From Bacillota bacterium (GTDB lineage: Bacteria > Bacillota > SHA-98 > UBA4971): a stretch of 64,000 nucleotides of DNA. Shown in pieces: positions 33,803 through 42,165 of this stretch (position 1 is its first letter; every line of letters begins with the position of its first letter). Below the pieces are notes generated by a model that made no database searches, had not been told where the DNA came from, and saw nothing but the letters and a program-made list of their open reading frames with translations. The DNA lies in contig DUSX01000034.1 of assembly GCA_012842395.1 (NCBI GenBank), forward strand, positions 1 through 64,000. The letters are read 5' to 3'. The translations under genes were made by a program, and so were the position numbers.

Positions 33803-35740
33803 GTGAAGAAGCTCTTCGGATATGCGGGAAGGATACTCGACATCAATCTCGGCGCACGCAACGGTGCCGGTGGAATGACGGGTGCGGCCTCCGTAGAGCC
33901 GCTCGACCCGCAAGATGCGATGCGCTACATCGGCGGGCGCGGCCTCAACGTCGCGCGGCTCGTCCGCGAGATCGACCTGGACGTCGACCCGCTCTCTCCC
34001 GAGAACGTCCTTCTCGTCGGGGTGGGGCCCCTCGACGGGACGCTCTTCCCGGGTGCGGCACGGGTGAACTTTACCTCGAAATCGCCGCAGACGGGAATAC
34101 TCGGTGACTCCAACGCGGGTGGTTTCTTCGGCCCGGAACTCAAGTTCGCAGGGTACGACCAAGTCATCATACGCGGACGCGCCGCGAGACTGTCGTATCT
34201 CTTCATATCCGACGACGGGGTCCAGCTTTTACCTGCCGAGGACCTGGCGGGCCTGGACGTGTGGGAGACGCAAAGCGCGCTCCTTGCACGGCACGGGCGC
34301 CGCGCACAGGTCGCGTGCGTGGGTCCAGCCGCCGAGCGCGGGGTGAAGTTCTCAGGGATCTTCTGCAACCTCGTGCGGGCCGCGGCGCGCACGGGCATGG
34401 GCGCGGTGATGGCGTCCAAGGGGCTCAAGGCCATCGTGGTCCGCGGGACGAGGCCGCTGGAGGTGGCGAGCCCGGAAGAGTTCCTCGCCTTGGTGAAGGC
34501 GCTGGATGCGAGGATCCTCAGCCACCCAGAGTACAAACCCAGAGTCGCGCTCGGCACGACCAGGCTGGTCTCGGCCCTCAACGCTGCAGGGTGTCTTGCC
34601 ACGCGTCACTTCAAGACCGGGAGGTTCGAGCATGCGGCCGAGGTGAGCGGGGAGGCCCTTGCGGCACGCCTCAGGGTGAAGGGCAAGGCGTGTTTCTCAT
34701 GCACCATCCCGTGCAGCAGGTTCTTTGAGGTAAAGTCCGGGCCGCACGCCGGCCTCAAGAGCGAGGGACCGGAGTTCGAGGGGCTCGCGGCCTTCACCTC
34801 CCGGGTCGGCGCGGGAGACCTGGAAGCGGGCCTTGCAACCCTCGACATATGTAACCGCGCGGGGATGGATGCCATCGCCACTGCGGAGTGCGTGTCCTTC
34901 GCCATGGAGTGCTTTGAGCGCGGGATCATCTCACGCGAAGAGGCCGATGGGCTCGACCTGACGTGGGGGAACAGTGACGCTGTTAGGACCTTGGTCCGCA
35001 AGATCGCGTCGCGTGAAGGCTTCGGGGACGTGCTTGCGGACGGCGTGCGGGAGGCGGCGCGGAGGATAGGCCGGGGCAGCGAAGACCTGGCGATGCATGT
35101 GAAAGGGCTTGAGCTCTTCATGGCCGACCTCAGGGGGCTGAAGGGCTACGCCCTGGGCAACGCGGTGGCGAGCAGAGGCGGCGATCATTTGCGGTCGGAA
35201 CCCTCCTTCGAGTTGACCGGGGACGCCGAGGCGGCCGAGAGAAGGTTCGGGGCGAGGGAGGCGGCCTTTAGGCTCGAGCACAAAGGCAAGGGGCGAGTGG
35301 TGAAACACTTCGAGGAGCTGTGCGCCCTCGCTGACTCGCTCGACGCCTGCAAGAACACCATCGCGAACATGGAGGTCCTGCCGTTCGACGATGCGGCAAA
35401 CATTCTCCGGGCTGCAACGGGTCTCGAGTTCGACGGTGCCGGGGTGCAGGCCGCGTGCGAGCGCATCGTGAACGTCGAGCGGTGTTTCCTCGTGGCCCTC
35501 GGGATCCGCAGAAAGGACGACACGCTTCCCAAGCGCTTCCGTGAGGAGCCCATGCCGGCCGGGTGTGGAGCCACGAGCGGGAGCACCGTCGCCCTGGACG
35601 AGATGCTCGACGAGTACTACGAAGCCAGGGGGTGGGACGTGGCCACAGGGGTTCCAACCGCGTCCACACTGAGGCGACTCGGCCTCGATGACTGGCTGGG
35701 ACGTCTCGAAGACCGGGGCGTGCCGCAAATCCGTCAATGA
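33803..35740 (+). CDS. aor: Tungsten-dependent aldehyde:ferredoxin oxidoreductase
   Basis: 645 residues from GTG 33803 (GGGGGGCAAG upstream); the longer frame overlaps the ferredoxin gene. AOR family marks are the N-terminal GYAGRILDINL, ARVNFTSKSPQTG and the first cluster ligands CFSCTIPC (Cys296, 299, 303) with a fourth Cys in LDACKN near 515. It oxidises aldehydes to acids with ferredoxin, using a tungsten or molybdenum bis-pterin, and may run in reverse. Amino-acid-derived aldehydes are typical substrates; a neighbouring amino-acid importer in the same operon fits this. Confidence 0.93.
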   Translation: MKKLFGYAGRILDINLGARNGAGGMTGAASVEPLDPQDAMRYIGGRGLNVARLVREIDLDVDPLSPENVLLVGVGPLDGTLFPGAARVNFTSKSPQTGILGDSNAGGFFGPELKFAGYDQVIIRGRAARLSYLFISDDGVQLLPAEDLAGLDVWETQSALLARHGRRAQVACVGPAAERGVKFSGIFCNLVRAAARTGMGAVMASKGLKAIVVRGTRPLEVASPEEFLALVKALDARILSHPEYKPRVALGTTRLVSALNAAGCLATRHFKTGRFEHAAEVSGEALAARLRVKGKACFSCTIPCSRFFEVKSGPHAGLKSEGPEFEGLAAFTSRVGAGDLEAGLATLDICNRAGMDAIATAECVSFAMECFERGIISREEADGLDLTWGNSDAVRTLVRKIASREGFGDVLADGVREAARRIGRGSEDLAMHVKGLELFMADLRGLKGYALGNAVASRGGDHLRSEPSFELTGDAEAAERRFGAREAAFRLEHKGKGRVVKHFEELCALADSLDACKNTIANMEVLPFDDAANILRAATGLEFDGAGVQAACERIVNVERCFLVALGIRRKDDTLPKRFREEPMPAGCGATSGSTVALDEMLDEYYEARGWDVATGVPTASTLRRLGLDDWLGRLEDRGVPQIRQ

Positions 35741-35799
35741 GCCGCGTTCGAAAACCCGATTTGAAAGTAAAGCAAAGCAAAGCAGGAGGTAGAGAAGAG

Positions 35800-37104
35800 A
35801 TGAGAGTCGTGCTGTCACGTGTCAAGTGCACCGATGAGGGCCGCACACCAGGGAAAGACGCCACGGGCCCCGCGGGTCCCGGACGCCCCGCAGGGCCTGC
35901 AAAGGATGGTTCGGCGAGGCTTGGGACCGCCCGCATCCGCGCAAGAGCGCTCGTAGCGGGGATCGCGATGGTGCTAGTGCTCGGTTCCGGGACCGGCCTC
36001 GTGTTCAGCAAGGATCTGCCGCCGGTCAAGATCGGCGCGGCGGGGCCGTTCACGGGGGACCTCTCCAAGATCGGCCTGGATTCCCTAAACGCTATCCGGA
36101 TGGCGGTTGAGGAGGCGAACGCCGAGGGCGGAGTAGGCGGGAGGAAGATCGAGATAGTAGTCGGCGACGACGCCGGCGACCCCGCGCGGGCAGTTACAGT
36201 TGCCGACAAGTTCGCGATGGACCCGAGCGTGCTCGGCGTGGTCGGGCCCATGAACAGCGGCACCGTGAACGCAGCTCTTCCAACGTACCAGCGGGCGGGG
36301 CTCGTGCTAATCAGCCAATCAGCCACGAACCCGTCCCTCACTGAGCTTGGCTACAAGGTCATGCACAGGATATGTCCGAGAGACGACGCGCAGGGACCCG
36401 CGGCGGCGAGGTTCATAGCGGAGGAGCTCGGTGCGAAACACGTATACATCATCGACGACAAGGGAGCCTACGGGCAAGGCCTCGCGGACCAGGTCGCAGC
36501 GGCGCTCCAGAAGGCCGGCGTCAAGCTCACGCGCGGGCAAGTCACCCCCGAGGACAGGGACTTCTCGCCCATCCTGACCAAAGTCAAGGCGGCGTCCCCT
36601 GACCTCCTGTACCTCGCGCTCCCCAACCCGGCTCAGGCCGCGGCCTTGATCAAGCAGGCCGTGGGTCTCGGGCTCCGGCCAAAGCTCATGGGAGGAGACG
36701 GCCTCAAGGAGAGGGACCAGCTCATCGTGGGCGCAGGCGGAGCGGCGGAGGGCATGTACGTCACGGCCATAGGTCGGGATATCAAGGACGTGCCTGAAGC
36801 GCAGGGCTTCATCAAGAAGTTCGAGAGCAGGTACGGGGCGATGAGCATCTTCTCAGGCCAAAGCTACGAGGCAACGAAGATCCTGATAGAAGCCATGAGG
36901 AAGGCGGCTGCCGGGAACCCGGCCAGGCTCACACGCGCGGCCGTGTTGGAGGCGGTCCACAACACCCGGGGTTACAAAGGCATACTCGGATTCCCCGTGG
37001 GCTTCACGAGCAAAGGCGACGTGCTGGGCGCGAGCATCTACGTGTTCCAGGTGAAAGGCGGCGATTTCGTCCAGGTCAAGGAGTATCCCGCCGAGGTCAA
37101 GTGA
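35800..37104 (+). CDS. livK: Amino-acid ABC transporter substrate-binding protein (set 3)
   Basis: 434 residues from ATG 35800, with AGGAGGT 10 bases upstream. The N-terminus is unusual: about 45 hydrophilic residues precede the signal-like segment (ARALVAGIAMVLVLGSGTGLVFS), so the export signal is internal or the true start is later. The mature domain starts LPPVKIGAAGPFTGDLSKIG and has a pocket region VVGPMNSGTVNAALPTYQ unlike sets 1 and 2. It belongs to the T-box operon, 59 bases after aor. The predicted Trp specifier suggests an aromatic amino acid ligand. Confidence 0.9.
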   Translation: MRVVLSRVKCTDEGRTPGKDATGPAGPGRPAGPAKDGSARLGTARIRARALVAGIAMVLVLGSGTGLVFSKDLPPVKIGAAGPFTGDLSKIGLDSLNAIRMAVEEANAEGGVGGRKIEIVVGDDAGDPARAVTVADKFAMDPSVLGVVGPMNSGTVNAALPTYQRAGLVLISQSATNPSLTELGYKVMHRICPRDDAQGPAAARFIAEELGAKHVYIIDDKGAYGQGLADQVAAALQKAGVKLTRGQVTPEDRDFSPILTKVKAASPDLLYLALPNPAQAAALIKQAVGLGLRPKLMGGDGLKERDQLIVGAGGAAEGMYVTAIGRDIKDVPEAQGFIKKFESRYGAMSIFSGQSYEATKILIEAMRKAAAGNPARLTRAAVLEAVHNTRGYKGILGFPVGFTSKGDVLGASIYVFQVKGGDFVQVKEYPAEVK

Positions 37105-37207
37105 CCGCGCCGACGAGTGACAAGCAGAAGGCAGGACGCGCGGAAGCGGCGACCGAAACAATCATGTCCGCGTCACGAGCGATGAAAGCTGAGGAGAGAG
37201 GGCTGCC

Positions 37208-38137
37208 ATGGGACAGGTGCTGGCACAGCTGCCGCAACAGATCGTGAACGGCCTCACGCTGGGCAGTGTTTACGCCTTGCTCGCGTTGGGTTACTCCATG
37301 GTCTACGGCATTCTCAAGATGCTGAACTTCGCGCACGGCGACGTCTTCATGGTCGGCGCGTTCGCGGGATGGGGGGTGCTCACGCTATTCACCCTGAACG
37401 GCACGCTCAGCACAAACCCTCTCGCCGTCCTCCTCCTCATGCTCGCGGCTGCGACCGCGGCCACAAGCATCCTGGGTGGGCTCATCGAGCGCTTCGCGTA
37501 CCGCCCCTTGAGCGGGAGTTCGCGCCTTGCTCCGCTCATCTCCGCTCTCGGCGTCTCCATCATCCTCGAGAACGCGGCGATGCTGCTGACAGCGGGGCGC
37601 GCCAAGGCTTACCAAACGGAGGCGTTGATCCCGCCGTCGTGGACTGTGTATCTCGGGAGCACAGCCATCTCGGCGACACGCCTCGCGATAATCGCGACGT
37701 CCTGCGTGGTCATGCTCGCGCTTGACTTCGCAGTATCCCGCACGATGCTCGGCAAAGCCATGCGCGCCACGAGCGAGGATCCCGAAGCCGCCGAGTACAT
37801 GGGCGTCCGTACGTCAAAGGTCATCGCAGCGACCTTCGTGATAGGGTCGGGGCTCGCGGGCGTCGCGGGAGTCATGATCGGGCTTTATTACATGCAGGTG
37901 GATTTCATCATGGGATTCTCTGCGGGCCTCAAAGCCTTCACCGCGGCCGTGCTCGGGGGCATCGGAAGCATAAGAGGAGCCATGGCCGGTGGGATCGTGC
38001 TGGGCCTGGCCGAAAGCCTCGGGGTGCTGTTCGTAGCGCCCGTGTACAAGGACGCCATCGTTTTCACGGTGCTGATCGCCACGCTTATACTCAAGCCCGC
38101 CGGGATCCTCGGCGAGCGTGTACACGACAAGGTCTGA
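37208..38137 (+). CDS. livH: Amino-acid ABC transporter permease LivH (set 3)
   Basis: 309 residues; LivH N-terminus QQIVNGLTLGSVYALLALGYSMVYGILKMLNFAHGDVFMVG, coupling segment ATSEDPEAAEYMGVRTSK and GGIGSIRGAMAGGIVLGLAE. ATG 37208 follows GGAGAGAGGG. It ends 34 bases before the repeat element that separates it from the fused permease-ATPase gene. Confidence 0.93.
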   Translation: MGQVLAQLPQQIVNGLTLGSVYALLALGYSMVYGILKMLNFAHGDVFMVGAFAGWGVLTLFTLNGTLSTNPLAVLLLMLAAATAATSILGGLIERFAYRPLSGSSRLAPLISALGVSIILENAAMLLTAGRAKAYQTEALIPPSWTVYLGSTAISATRLAIIATSCVVMLALDFAVSRTMLGKAMRATSEDPEAAEYMGVRTSKVIAATFVIGSGLAGVAGVMIGLYYMQVDFIMGFSAGLKAFTAAVLGGIGSIRGAMAGGIVLGLAESLGVLFVAPVYKDAIVFTVLIATLILKPAGILGERVHDKV

Positions 38138-38171
38138 GAACGACCGTCGCGAGGGCGACCGTCCAGGAAGT

Positions 38172-38369
38172 CTAAGTGGGGTGCAAAAGTGCTCCCAACT
38201 CTTGGGAGGGGCTGCCGCTGATTGCACGAGGGGTGTCAAAATCCGGTCACTGGCCGGAGAGACTGAATTCTGGCGAAGCGCGCCCCGCTTGGGGCGCCGT
38301 CCCCGAGTGCAACACCGGCAACCCGCCAACTACCGGAAGACGGACGAGGATTAATGCACCCTCACTTAG
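38172..38369 (+). repeat. MITE-like structured repeat, copy 3 (type B)
   Basis: A 198-bp element bounded by CTAAGTGGGGTGCA (38172-38185) and TGCACCCTCACTTAG (38355-38369), inverted repeats with a single indel. Inside, TGCAC-GA-GGGG (38223-38233) faces CCCC-GA-GTGCA (38301-38311): two stems joined by a symmetric GA/GA loop. Hairpins TCCGG/CCGGA and GCGCCCC/GGGGCGC occupy the same positions as in the other copies. It lies inside the T-box operon and ends 10 bases before the fused gene's ATG. Confidence 0.82.
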
Positions 38370-38379
38370 TCGAGGGGAT

Positions 38380-41010
38380 ATGAAAAAGATGAGGAGTCTC
38401 GATAGCACAAGGCTGGTATACCTCGGCGTCGCGCTTCTCGCCATAGCGCCGCTCGTCACGCACAACTTCTATTACCTTCGCGTGGTCGGCACAGTCGGGC
38501 TGTATCTCATCCTGGCCATCGGCCTCAATGTCGTGGCCGGGGAGGCCGGCCTTCTCGACCTCGGATATGTCGCATTCTACGGGATCGGCGCATACGTTTA
38601 CGCGCTCCTCTCGTCGCCCCACTTCGGAATCCATGCGCCCTTTCTCTTGAGCGCGGCGTGCTCGGTGGTGGCGGCGACGCTGGCGGCGCTTGCTGTGAGC
38701 CTTCCCACGCTTCACCTTCGCGGGGATTACTTGGCCATGGTGACCCTCGGATTCGGGCAGATCGTCCGGATCCTCCTCAATAACCTGGACCGACCGGTGA
38801 ACATCACAAACGGGCCCAACGGCATAGTAGGCATCGATCCCCCGAGGTTCTTCGGTTTGAGTCCAGCGTCGCTCGAGGCCTCATACTGCCTGATATGGGC
38901 ATTCGCTCTCGGCGCAGCAGTAGTGACTGGTCGCGTGCTTCGTTCAGGGATCGGACGGGCGTGGGCTGCCGTGCGTGAAGACGAGGTGGCGGCCGGATGC
39001 ATGGGCGTGGACGTGGCGCGTTACAGAGTGACAGCATTCATGTGGGGTGCGGGCCTTGCCGGGCTCGCCGGGGCGCTCTTCGCGTCGTGGCAGGGGGCGG
39101 TGTTTCCCCAGAACTTCACCATGACTGAAACTATCACGGTGTACTGCATGATAATCCTGGGCGGGCTGAGGAGCCTACCGGGGCTGGTGGCAGGCACCGC
39201 GGCGCTGGTGCTGCTTCCGGAGCTACTGCGGGCCTACAGCGTATATAGGATGCTGATCTACGGCGTCGCCCTCGTGCTTCTGGTGGTTTACCGTCCTCAG
39301 GGGCTCATCCCGGCACCGCCCACGTCCGCGGCGACCTTGGCCCTAGCAGCAGATGCAAGCCGCAAGCAGCGGCATGACGACCGCGGCCGCCTTGCCGGGC
39401 TCACCCCGGCCGACGAGGAGCCGCCGGCTCTTGAGATCCTCGACGCGAGGTGTGCCTTCGGCGGGCTCGCGGCGCTCGCGGGGGTAAACCTCACGGTGCA
39501 TCGCGGTGAGGTCGTCGGCATCATCGGACCGAACGGGGCGGGGAAGACCACCCTCTTCAATTTGATCACGGGTGTGACCAGGCCGTCCTCAGGGGACATC
39601 AGGGTGTTCGGAAAGAGCATCGTAGGGCTGCCGTCCCACAGGATATCAGCGCTCGGCGTCGCCCGCACGTTCCAGAACATCAGGCTCTTCGAGGGCCAGA
39701 GCGTGCTCGAGAACGTGCTTGCCGGGTGCCACCTGCGGGTGAGGCGCGATTTCGCAAGCGTGACCCTCCGCACGCGATCCTTCCGCACCCGTGAGGCGGC
39801 TGAGGTCCTGGCTGCCCGCGACGCACTGCAACTCGTAGGCCGTTCCCTCTCGCAGCGTGAGGCGGAGTGTGTGCGCGGCCTGGCGTACCCCGACAGGCGG
39901 CGGGTTGAGCTTGCGCGGGCGCTCGCGGCGAAGCCTCGCATCCTCCTGCTTGACGAGCCTACAGCGGGGATGACGCCAGACGAGATCGCCGAAATGGTTG
40001 ACACCATAAGGCTGCTGAGGGACCGCGGATACACCGTGGTCGTGATAGAGCACCACATGGACGTGGTCGCGGAAACGTGCGACCGCGTGATCGTCCTCGA
40101 CCACGGGGAGAAGATCGCCGAGGGCACGCCGGCTGAGGTGGCCTCCAACCCTGACGTCATGCGCGCATACCTTGGCTCGGAGCAGGCTCGCGGCGCAGGC
40201 GAGGGCGGTCGACGTGCTGAACCGCAAGCTGAACCGCGAGTGGAGGTCAAGGCAGCGCGAGCGCGAAGGCCCGAGGGCACCGCGACGTCGCGCGCGCCGC
40301 TCGACCCAGTGCTTGAAGTGAAGAACGTCCACTCGTCATACGGTGCGGTGAAGGTCCTACAGGGAGTAGATTTGTACGTTGCGAGAGGCGAGATCGTGGC
40401 ACTGCTCGGAAGCAACGCCGCAGGCAAGTCCACGCTGCTCAAGACGGTGCTCGGCCGAGTCCGTCCGTCGGAGGGCGAGATCTGGTTCCTGGGCAGGCGG
40501 ATAGACGGCCTCCCGACATCAGAGGTGGCGAGGGCGGGGATTGCGGTGGTGGCCGAGGGGCGGAGGATCTTTCCAGGCCTCTCGGTCCTCGAAAACCTCG
40601 AGCTGGGCAGCTACGTGCTCGCGAGCCGCCGGGAGGCTGCCGAGCGCATCGAACTGATCCTCGATCTCTTTCCGGTGCTCGCGGAGAGGCGCAATCAGAA
40701 GGCGGGCACGCTTTCCGGAGGCGAGCAGCAGATGCTCGCGATCTCGCGCGCTCTTGTCTCGAACCCCAAGCTCATTTGCATGGATGAACCTTCGATGGGC
40801 CTAGCTCCTGTGCTCGTCGACAAGGTGATGCAGACGATCGAAGGGATCAGACAGGCGGGAACGACCGTGCTGCTCGTGGAACAGAACGCCCGCGCCGCCC
40901 TCGCCATCGCTGACCGGGCCTACGTGCTGCGTGCCGGGAGGATCGTGGGGTCAGGAGCCGCCGAGGACTTCCTAGCCGGTGAAGCGCTCGCGCGGGCGTA
41001 CCTTGCCTAA
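38380..41010 (+). CDS. livMGF: Fused LivM-LivG-LivF: permease plus two ATPases
   Basis: 877 residues without interruption. Residues 1-310 are a LivM permease (VGTVGLYLILAIGLNVVAGEAGLLDLGYVAFYGIGAY; HLRGDYLAMVTLGFGQIVRI; AVREDEVAAGCMGVDV). After a hydrophilic linker, about 350-610 is a LivG ATPase (Walker A GPNGAGKTT, signature weakened to LAYPDRRRVELARAL, LLLDEPTAGM). After a second linker of about 40 charged residues, about 644-877 is a LivF ATPase (Walker A GSNAAGKST, LSGGEQQMLAISRAL, CMDEPSMGLAP). ATG 38380 follows GAGGGG closely; ATG 38389 is an alternative. The stop TAA lies in the terminal repeat of the next element. Confidence 0.92.
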   Translation: MKKMRSLDSTRLVYLGVALLAIAPLVTHNFYYLRVVGTVGLYLILAIGLNVVAGEAGLLDLGYVAFYGIGAYVYALLSSPHFGIHAPFLLSAACSVVAATLAALAVSLPTLHLRGDYLAMVTLGFGQIVRILLNNLDRPVNITNGPNGIVGIDPPRFFGLSPASLEASYCLIWAFALGAAVVTGRVLRSGIGRAWAAVREDEVAAGCMGVDVARYRVTAFMWGAGLAGLAGALFASWQGAVFPQNFTMTETITVYCMIILGGLRSLPGLVAGTAALVLLPELLRAYSVYRMLIYGVALVLLVVYRPQGLIPAPPTSAATLALAADASRKQRHDDRGRLAGLTPADEEPPALEILDARCAFGGLAALAGVNLTVHRGEVVGIIGPNGAGKTTLFNLITGVTRPSSGDIRVFGKSIVGLPSHRISALGVARTFQNIRLFEGQSVLENVLAGCHLRVRRDFASVTLRTRSFRTREAAEVLAARDALQLVGRSLSQREAECVRGLAYPDRRRVELARALAAKPRILLLDEPTAGMTPDEIAEMVDTIRLLRDRGYTVVVIEHHMDVVAETCDRVIVLDHGEKIAEGTPAEVASNPDVMRAYLGSEQARGAGEGGRRAEPQAEPRVEVKAARARRPEGTATSRAPLDPVLEVKNVHSSYGAVKVLQGVDLYVARGEIVALLGSNAAGKSTLLKTVLGRVRPSEGEIWFLGRRIDGLPTSEVARAGIAVVAEGRRIFPGLSVLENLELGSYVLASRREAAERIELILDLFPVLAERRNQKAGTLSGGEQQMLAISRALVSNPKLICMDEPSMGLAPVLVDKVMQTIEGIRQAGTTVLLVEQNARAALAIADRAYVLRAGRIVGSGAAEDFLAGEALARAYLA

Positions 41011-41217
41011 GTATGGCGCCATAAGTTTTTGTCTCCTTCCTTGACGGCGTTAGGGTTGCCGGTGCTTGCGCGACGGGGCGTGGAGAATTCGGCGGTCTTA
41101 AGCGCCGAATTCGAACGAGGCGCGCCGCAAGCGCGCCGTCCCCGGAGGGCAACACCGGCAACCCTCGGCAGGACCGCCCCGCCGGAAAGTAGCGCGGACT
41201 CTTGGCGACATACTTGG
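41007..41217 (+). repeat. MITE-like structured repeat, copy 4 (type A)
   Basis: A 211-bp element bounded by CTAAGTATGGCGCCA (41007-41021) and TGGCGACATACTTGG (41203-41217), 13 of 15 matching. It is the best-kept fold: AGGGTTGCCGGTG (41052-41064) pairs perfectly with CACCGGCAACCCT (41153-41165); inside are hairpins GAATTCGGCG/CGCCGAATTC and GGCGCGC/GCGCGCC. It is closely similar to copy 1 in reverse orientation. Its first bases carry the stop codon of the fused liv gene. Confidence 0.85.
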
Positions 41218-41262
41218 GCAAGCTCCCCGCGCTGCCACGCGCCTCGGCGAGACATCCCCGGC

Positions 41263-41790
41263 TCACGTCTGTTCCAACGGGCGCGGGGGCTTGGCCGGGA
41301 GTCGCGGGGAATGGACGACGGTGATGCTCTCCAGCACCATCTCGGTCTCCTGGAAACCGCGGCTCTTGCGGATCCGCACCTCGGCGTGGGGGATGAAGAC
41401 CGAAACCTCATGCGGCAGGTCCGACGTGAACCACCGCCGCATCGACATGTCGAGCTCGCCGAGGGACACACCGATCTCGTCGAGCGTCACCGGGCGACGC
41501 GAGCCTTCGGAGCCGGGGGCAAAGTGCACCTCCTGCGATGACCCCTCGTCGGGCTTCGCGGGCCACCCGGGCTCGGCTGGAGGCGACCGTCTCATCGTAA
41601 CGCGGACGGGTCCTTGAGGGGCAGCTCGTCCGGAGCACGCGCGGGTGTCGCAGGTGCGCCCCCCGAGGCCGTCCTCCGCGGCCCCGGTAGCACGCGGCCG
41701 CCGTCTGGAAGCGGTTCTTCCGACCCAGGCGGTAGGCCCCTTCAGGAGTCTCGCGAGTTGGCCCAGCACCAGCACCATGTCCACCTCCAT
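41263..41790 (-). CDS. Hypothetical protein
   Basis: A minus-strand frame whose C-terminal 75 residues look like a folded protein (PVTLDEIGVSLGELDMSMRRWF, then HEVSVFIPHAEVRIRKSRG and EMVLESITVVHS). Before that comes a Pro/Arg-rich stretch, and before that MEVDMVLVLGQLARLLKG. A GGAGGTGG site lies within the first codons, so the start could be ATG 41790 or 41778; 41790 is used. I recognise no family, and the frame runs open further upstream to 41994. It may be co-opted or partly decayed. Confidence 0.45.
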   Translation of the reverse strand: MEVDMVLVLGQLARLLKGPTAWVGRTASRRRPRATGAAEDGLGGRTCDTRACSGRAAPQGPVRVTMRRSPPAEPGWPAKPDEGSSQEVHFAPGSEGSRRPVTLDEIGVSLGELDMSMRRWFTSDLPHEVSVFIPHAEVRIRKSRGFQETEMVLESITVVHSPRLPAKPPRPLEQT

Positions 41791-42165
41791 CCTGTACCAG
41801 GATATGCGGGAAAACAGGGCGCTGGAACGGGCCGTGGCGAGCCGTGCGCTCGCGGCCTCTACGTCGTCTGGAATTCCTGCCGAAGGGTTGATCTTGCCGC
41901 GGATACAGGATAGAATGTATGTGAAAAGACGCACAAACGCAAGACCCTGACGGCGAGGGCAGCGGGGGCGTGACCGGGAAACCTCGGGCTGCACGAAGCG
42001 CGAGCCCGGGCCGGAGGGGAGTCCTTCAGCAGTGCGTCGAGTCTCTCGGGGTACAACGAGTGCACAACCTAGGCTTTTTCGTCATCCCTGAGTGGAGGGG
42101 CTGCCTGAGCGCAAGGGGAGGCTTTTAGGTGCGGGCACCTGTCGTGATGCGCGCCTGGTCTTGAT
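41791..42165. other. Possible leader region upstream of the hydEGF operon
   Basis: No gene is convincing here on the plus strand. Since a plus-strand intrinsic terminator follows at 42166 and no plus-strand gene precedes it in this gap, the sequence may encode the 5' leader of the hyd operon. I cannot match it to a known riboswitch class and see no clear promoter. Confidence 0.35.

Noticed and set aside
41007-41217. Idea that the repeats are ykkC-type (ppGpp/guanidine) or another known riboswitch because they flank amino-acid transporter genes
   Set aside because: None of the conserved ykkC segments can be found, one copy is reversed relative to its liv operon, one lies downstream, and terminal inverted repeats fit a mobile repeat better.
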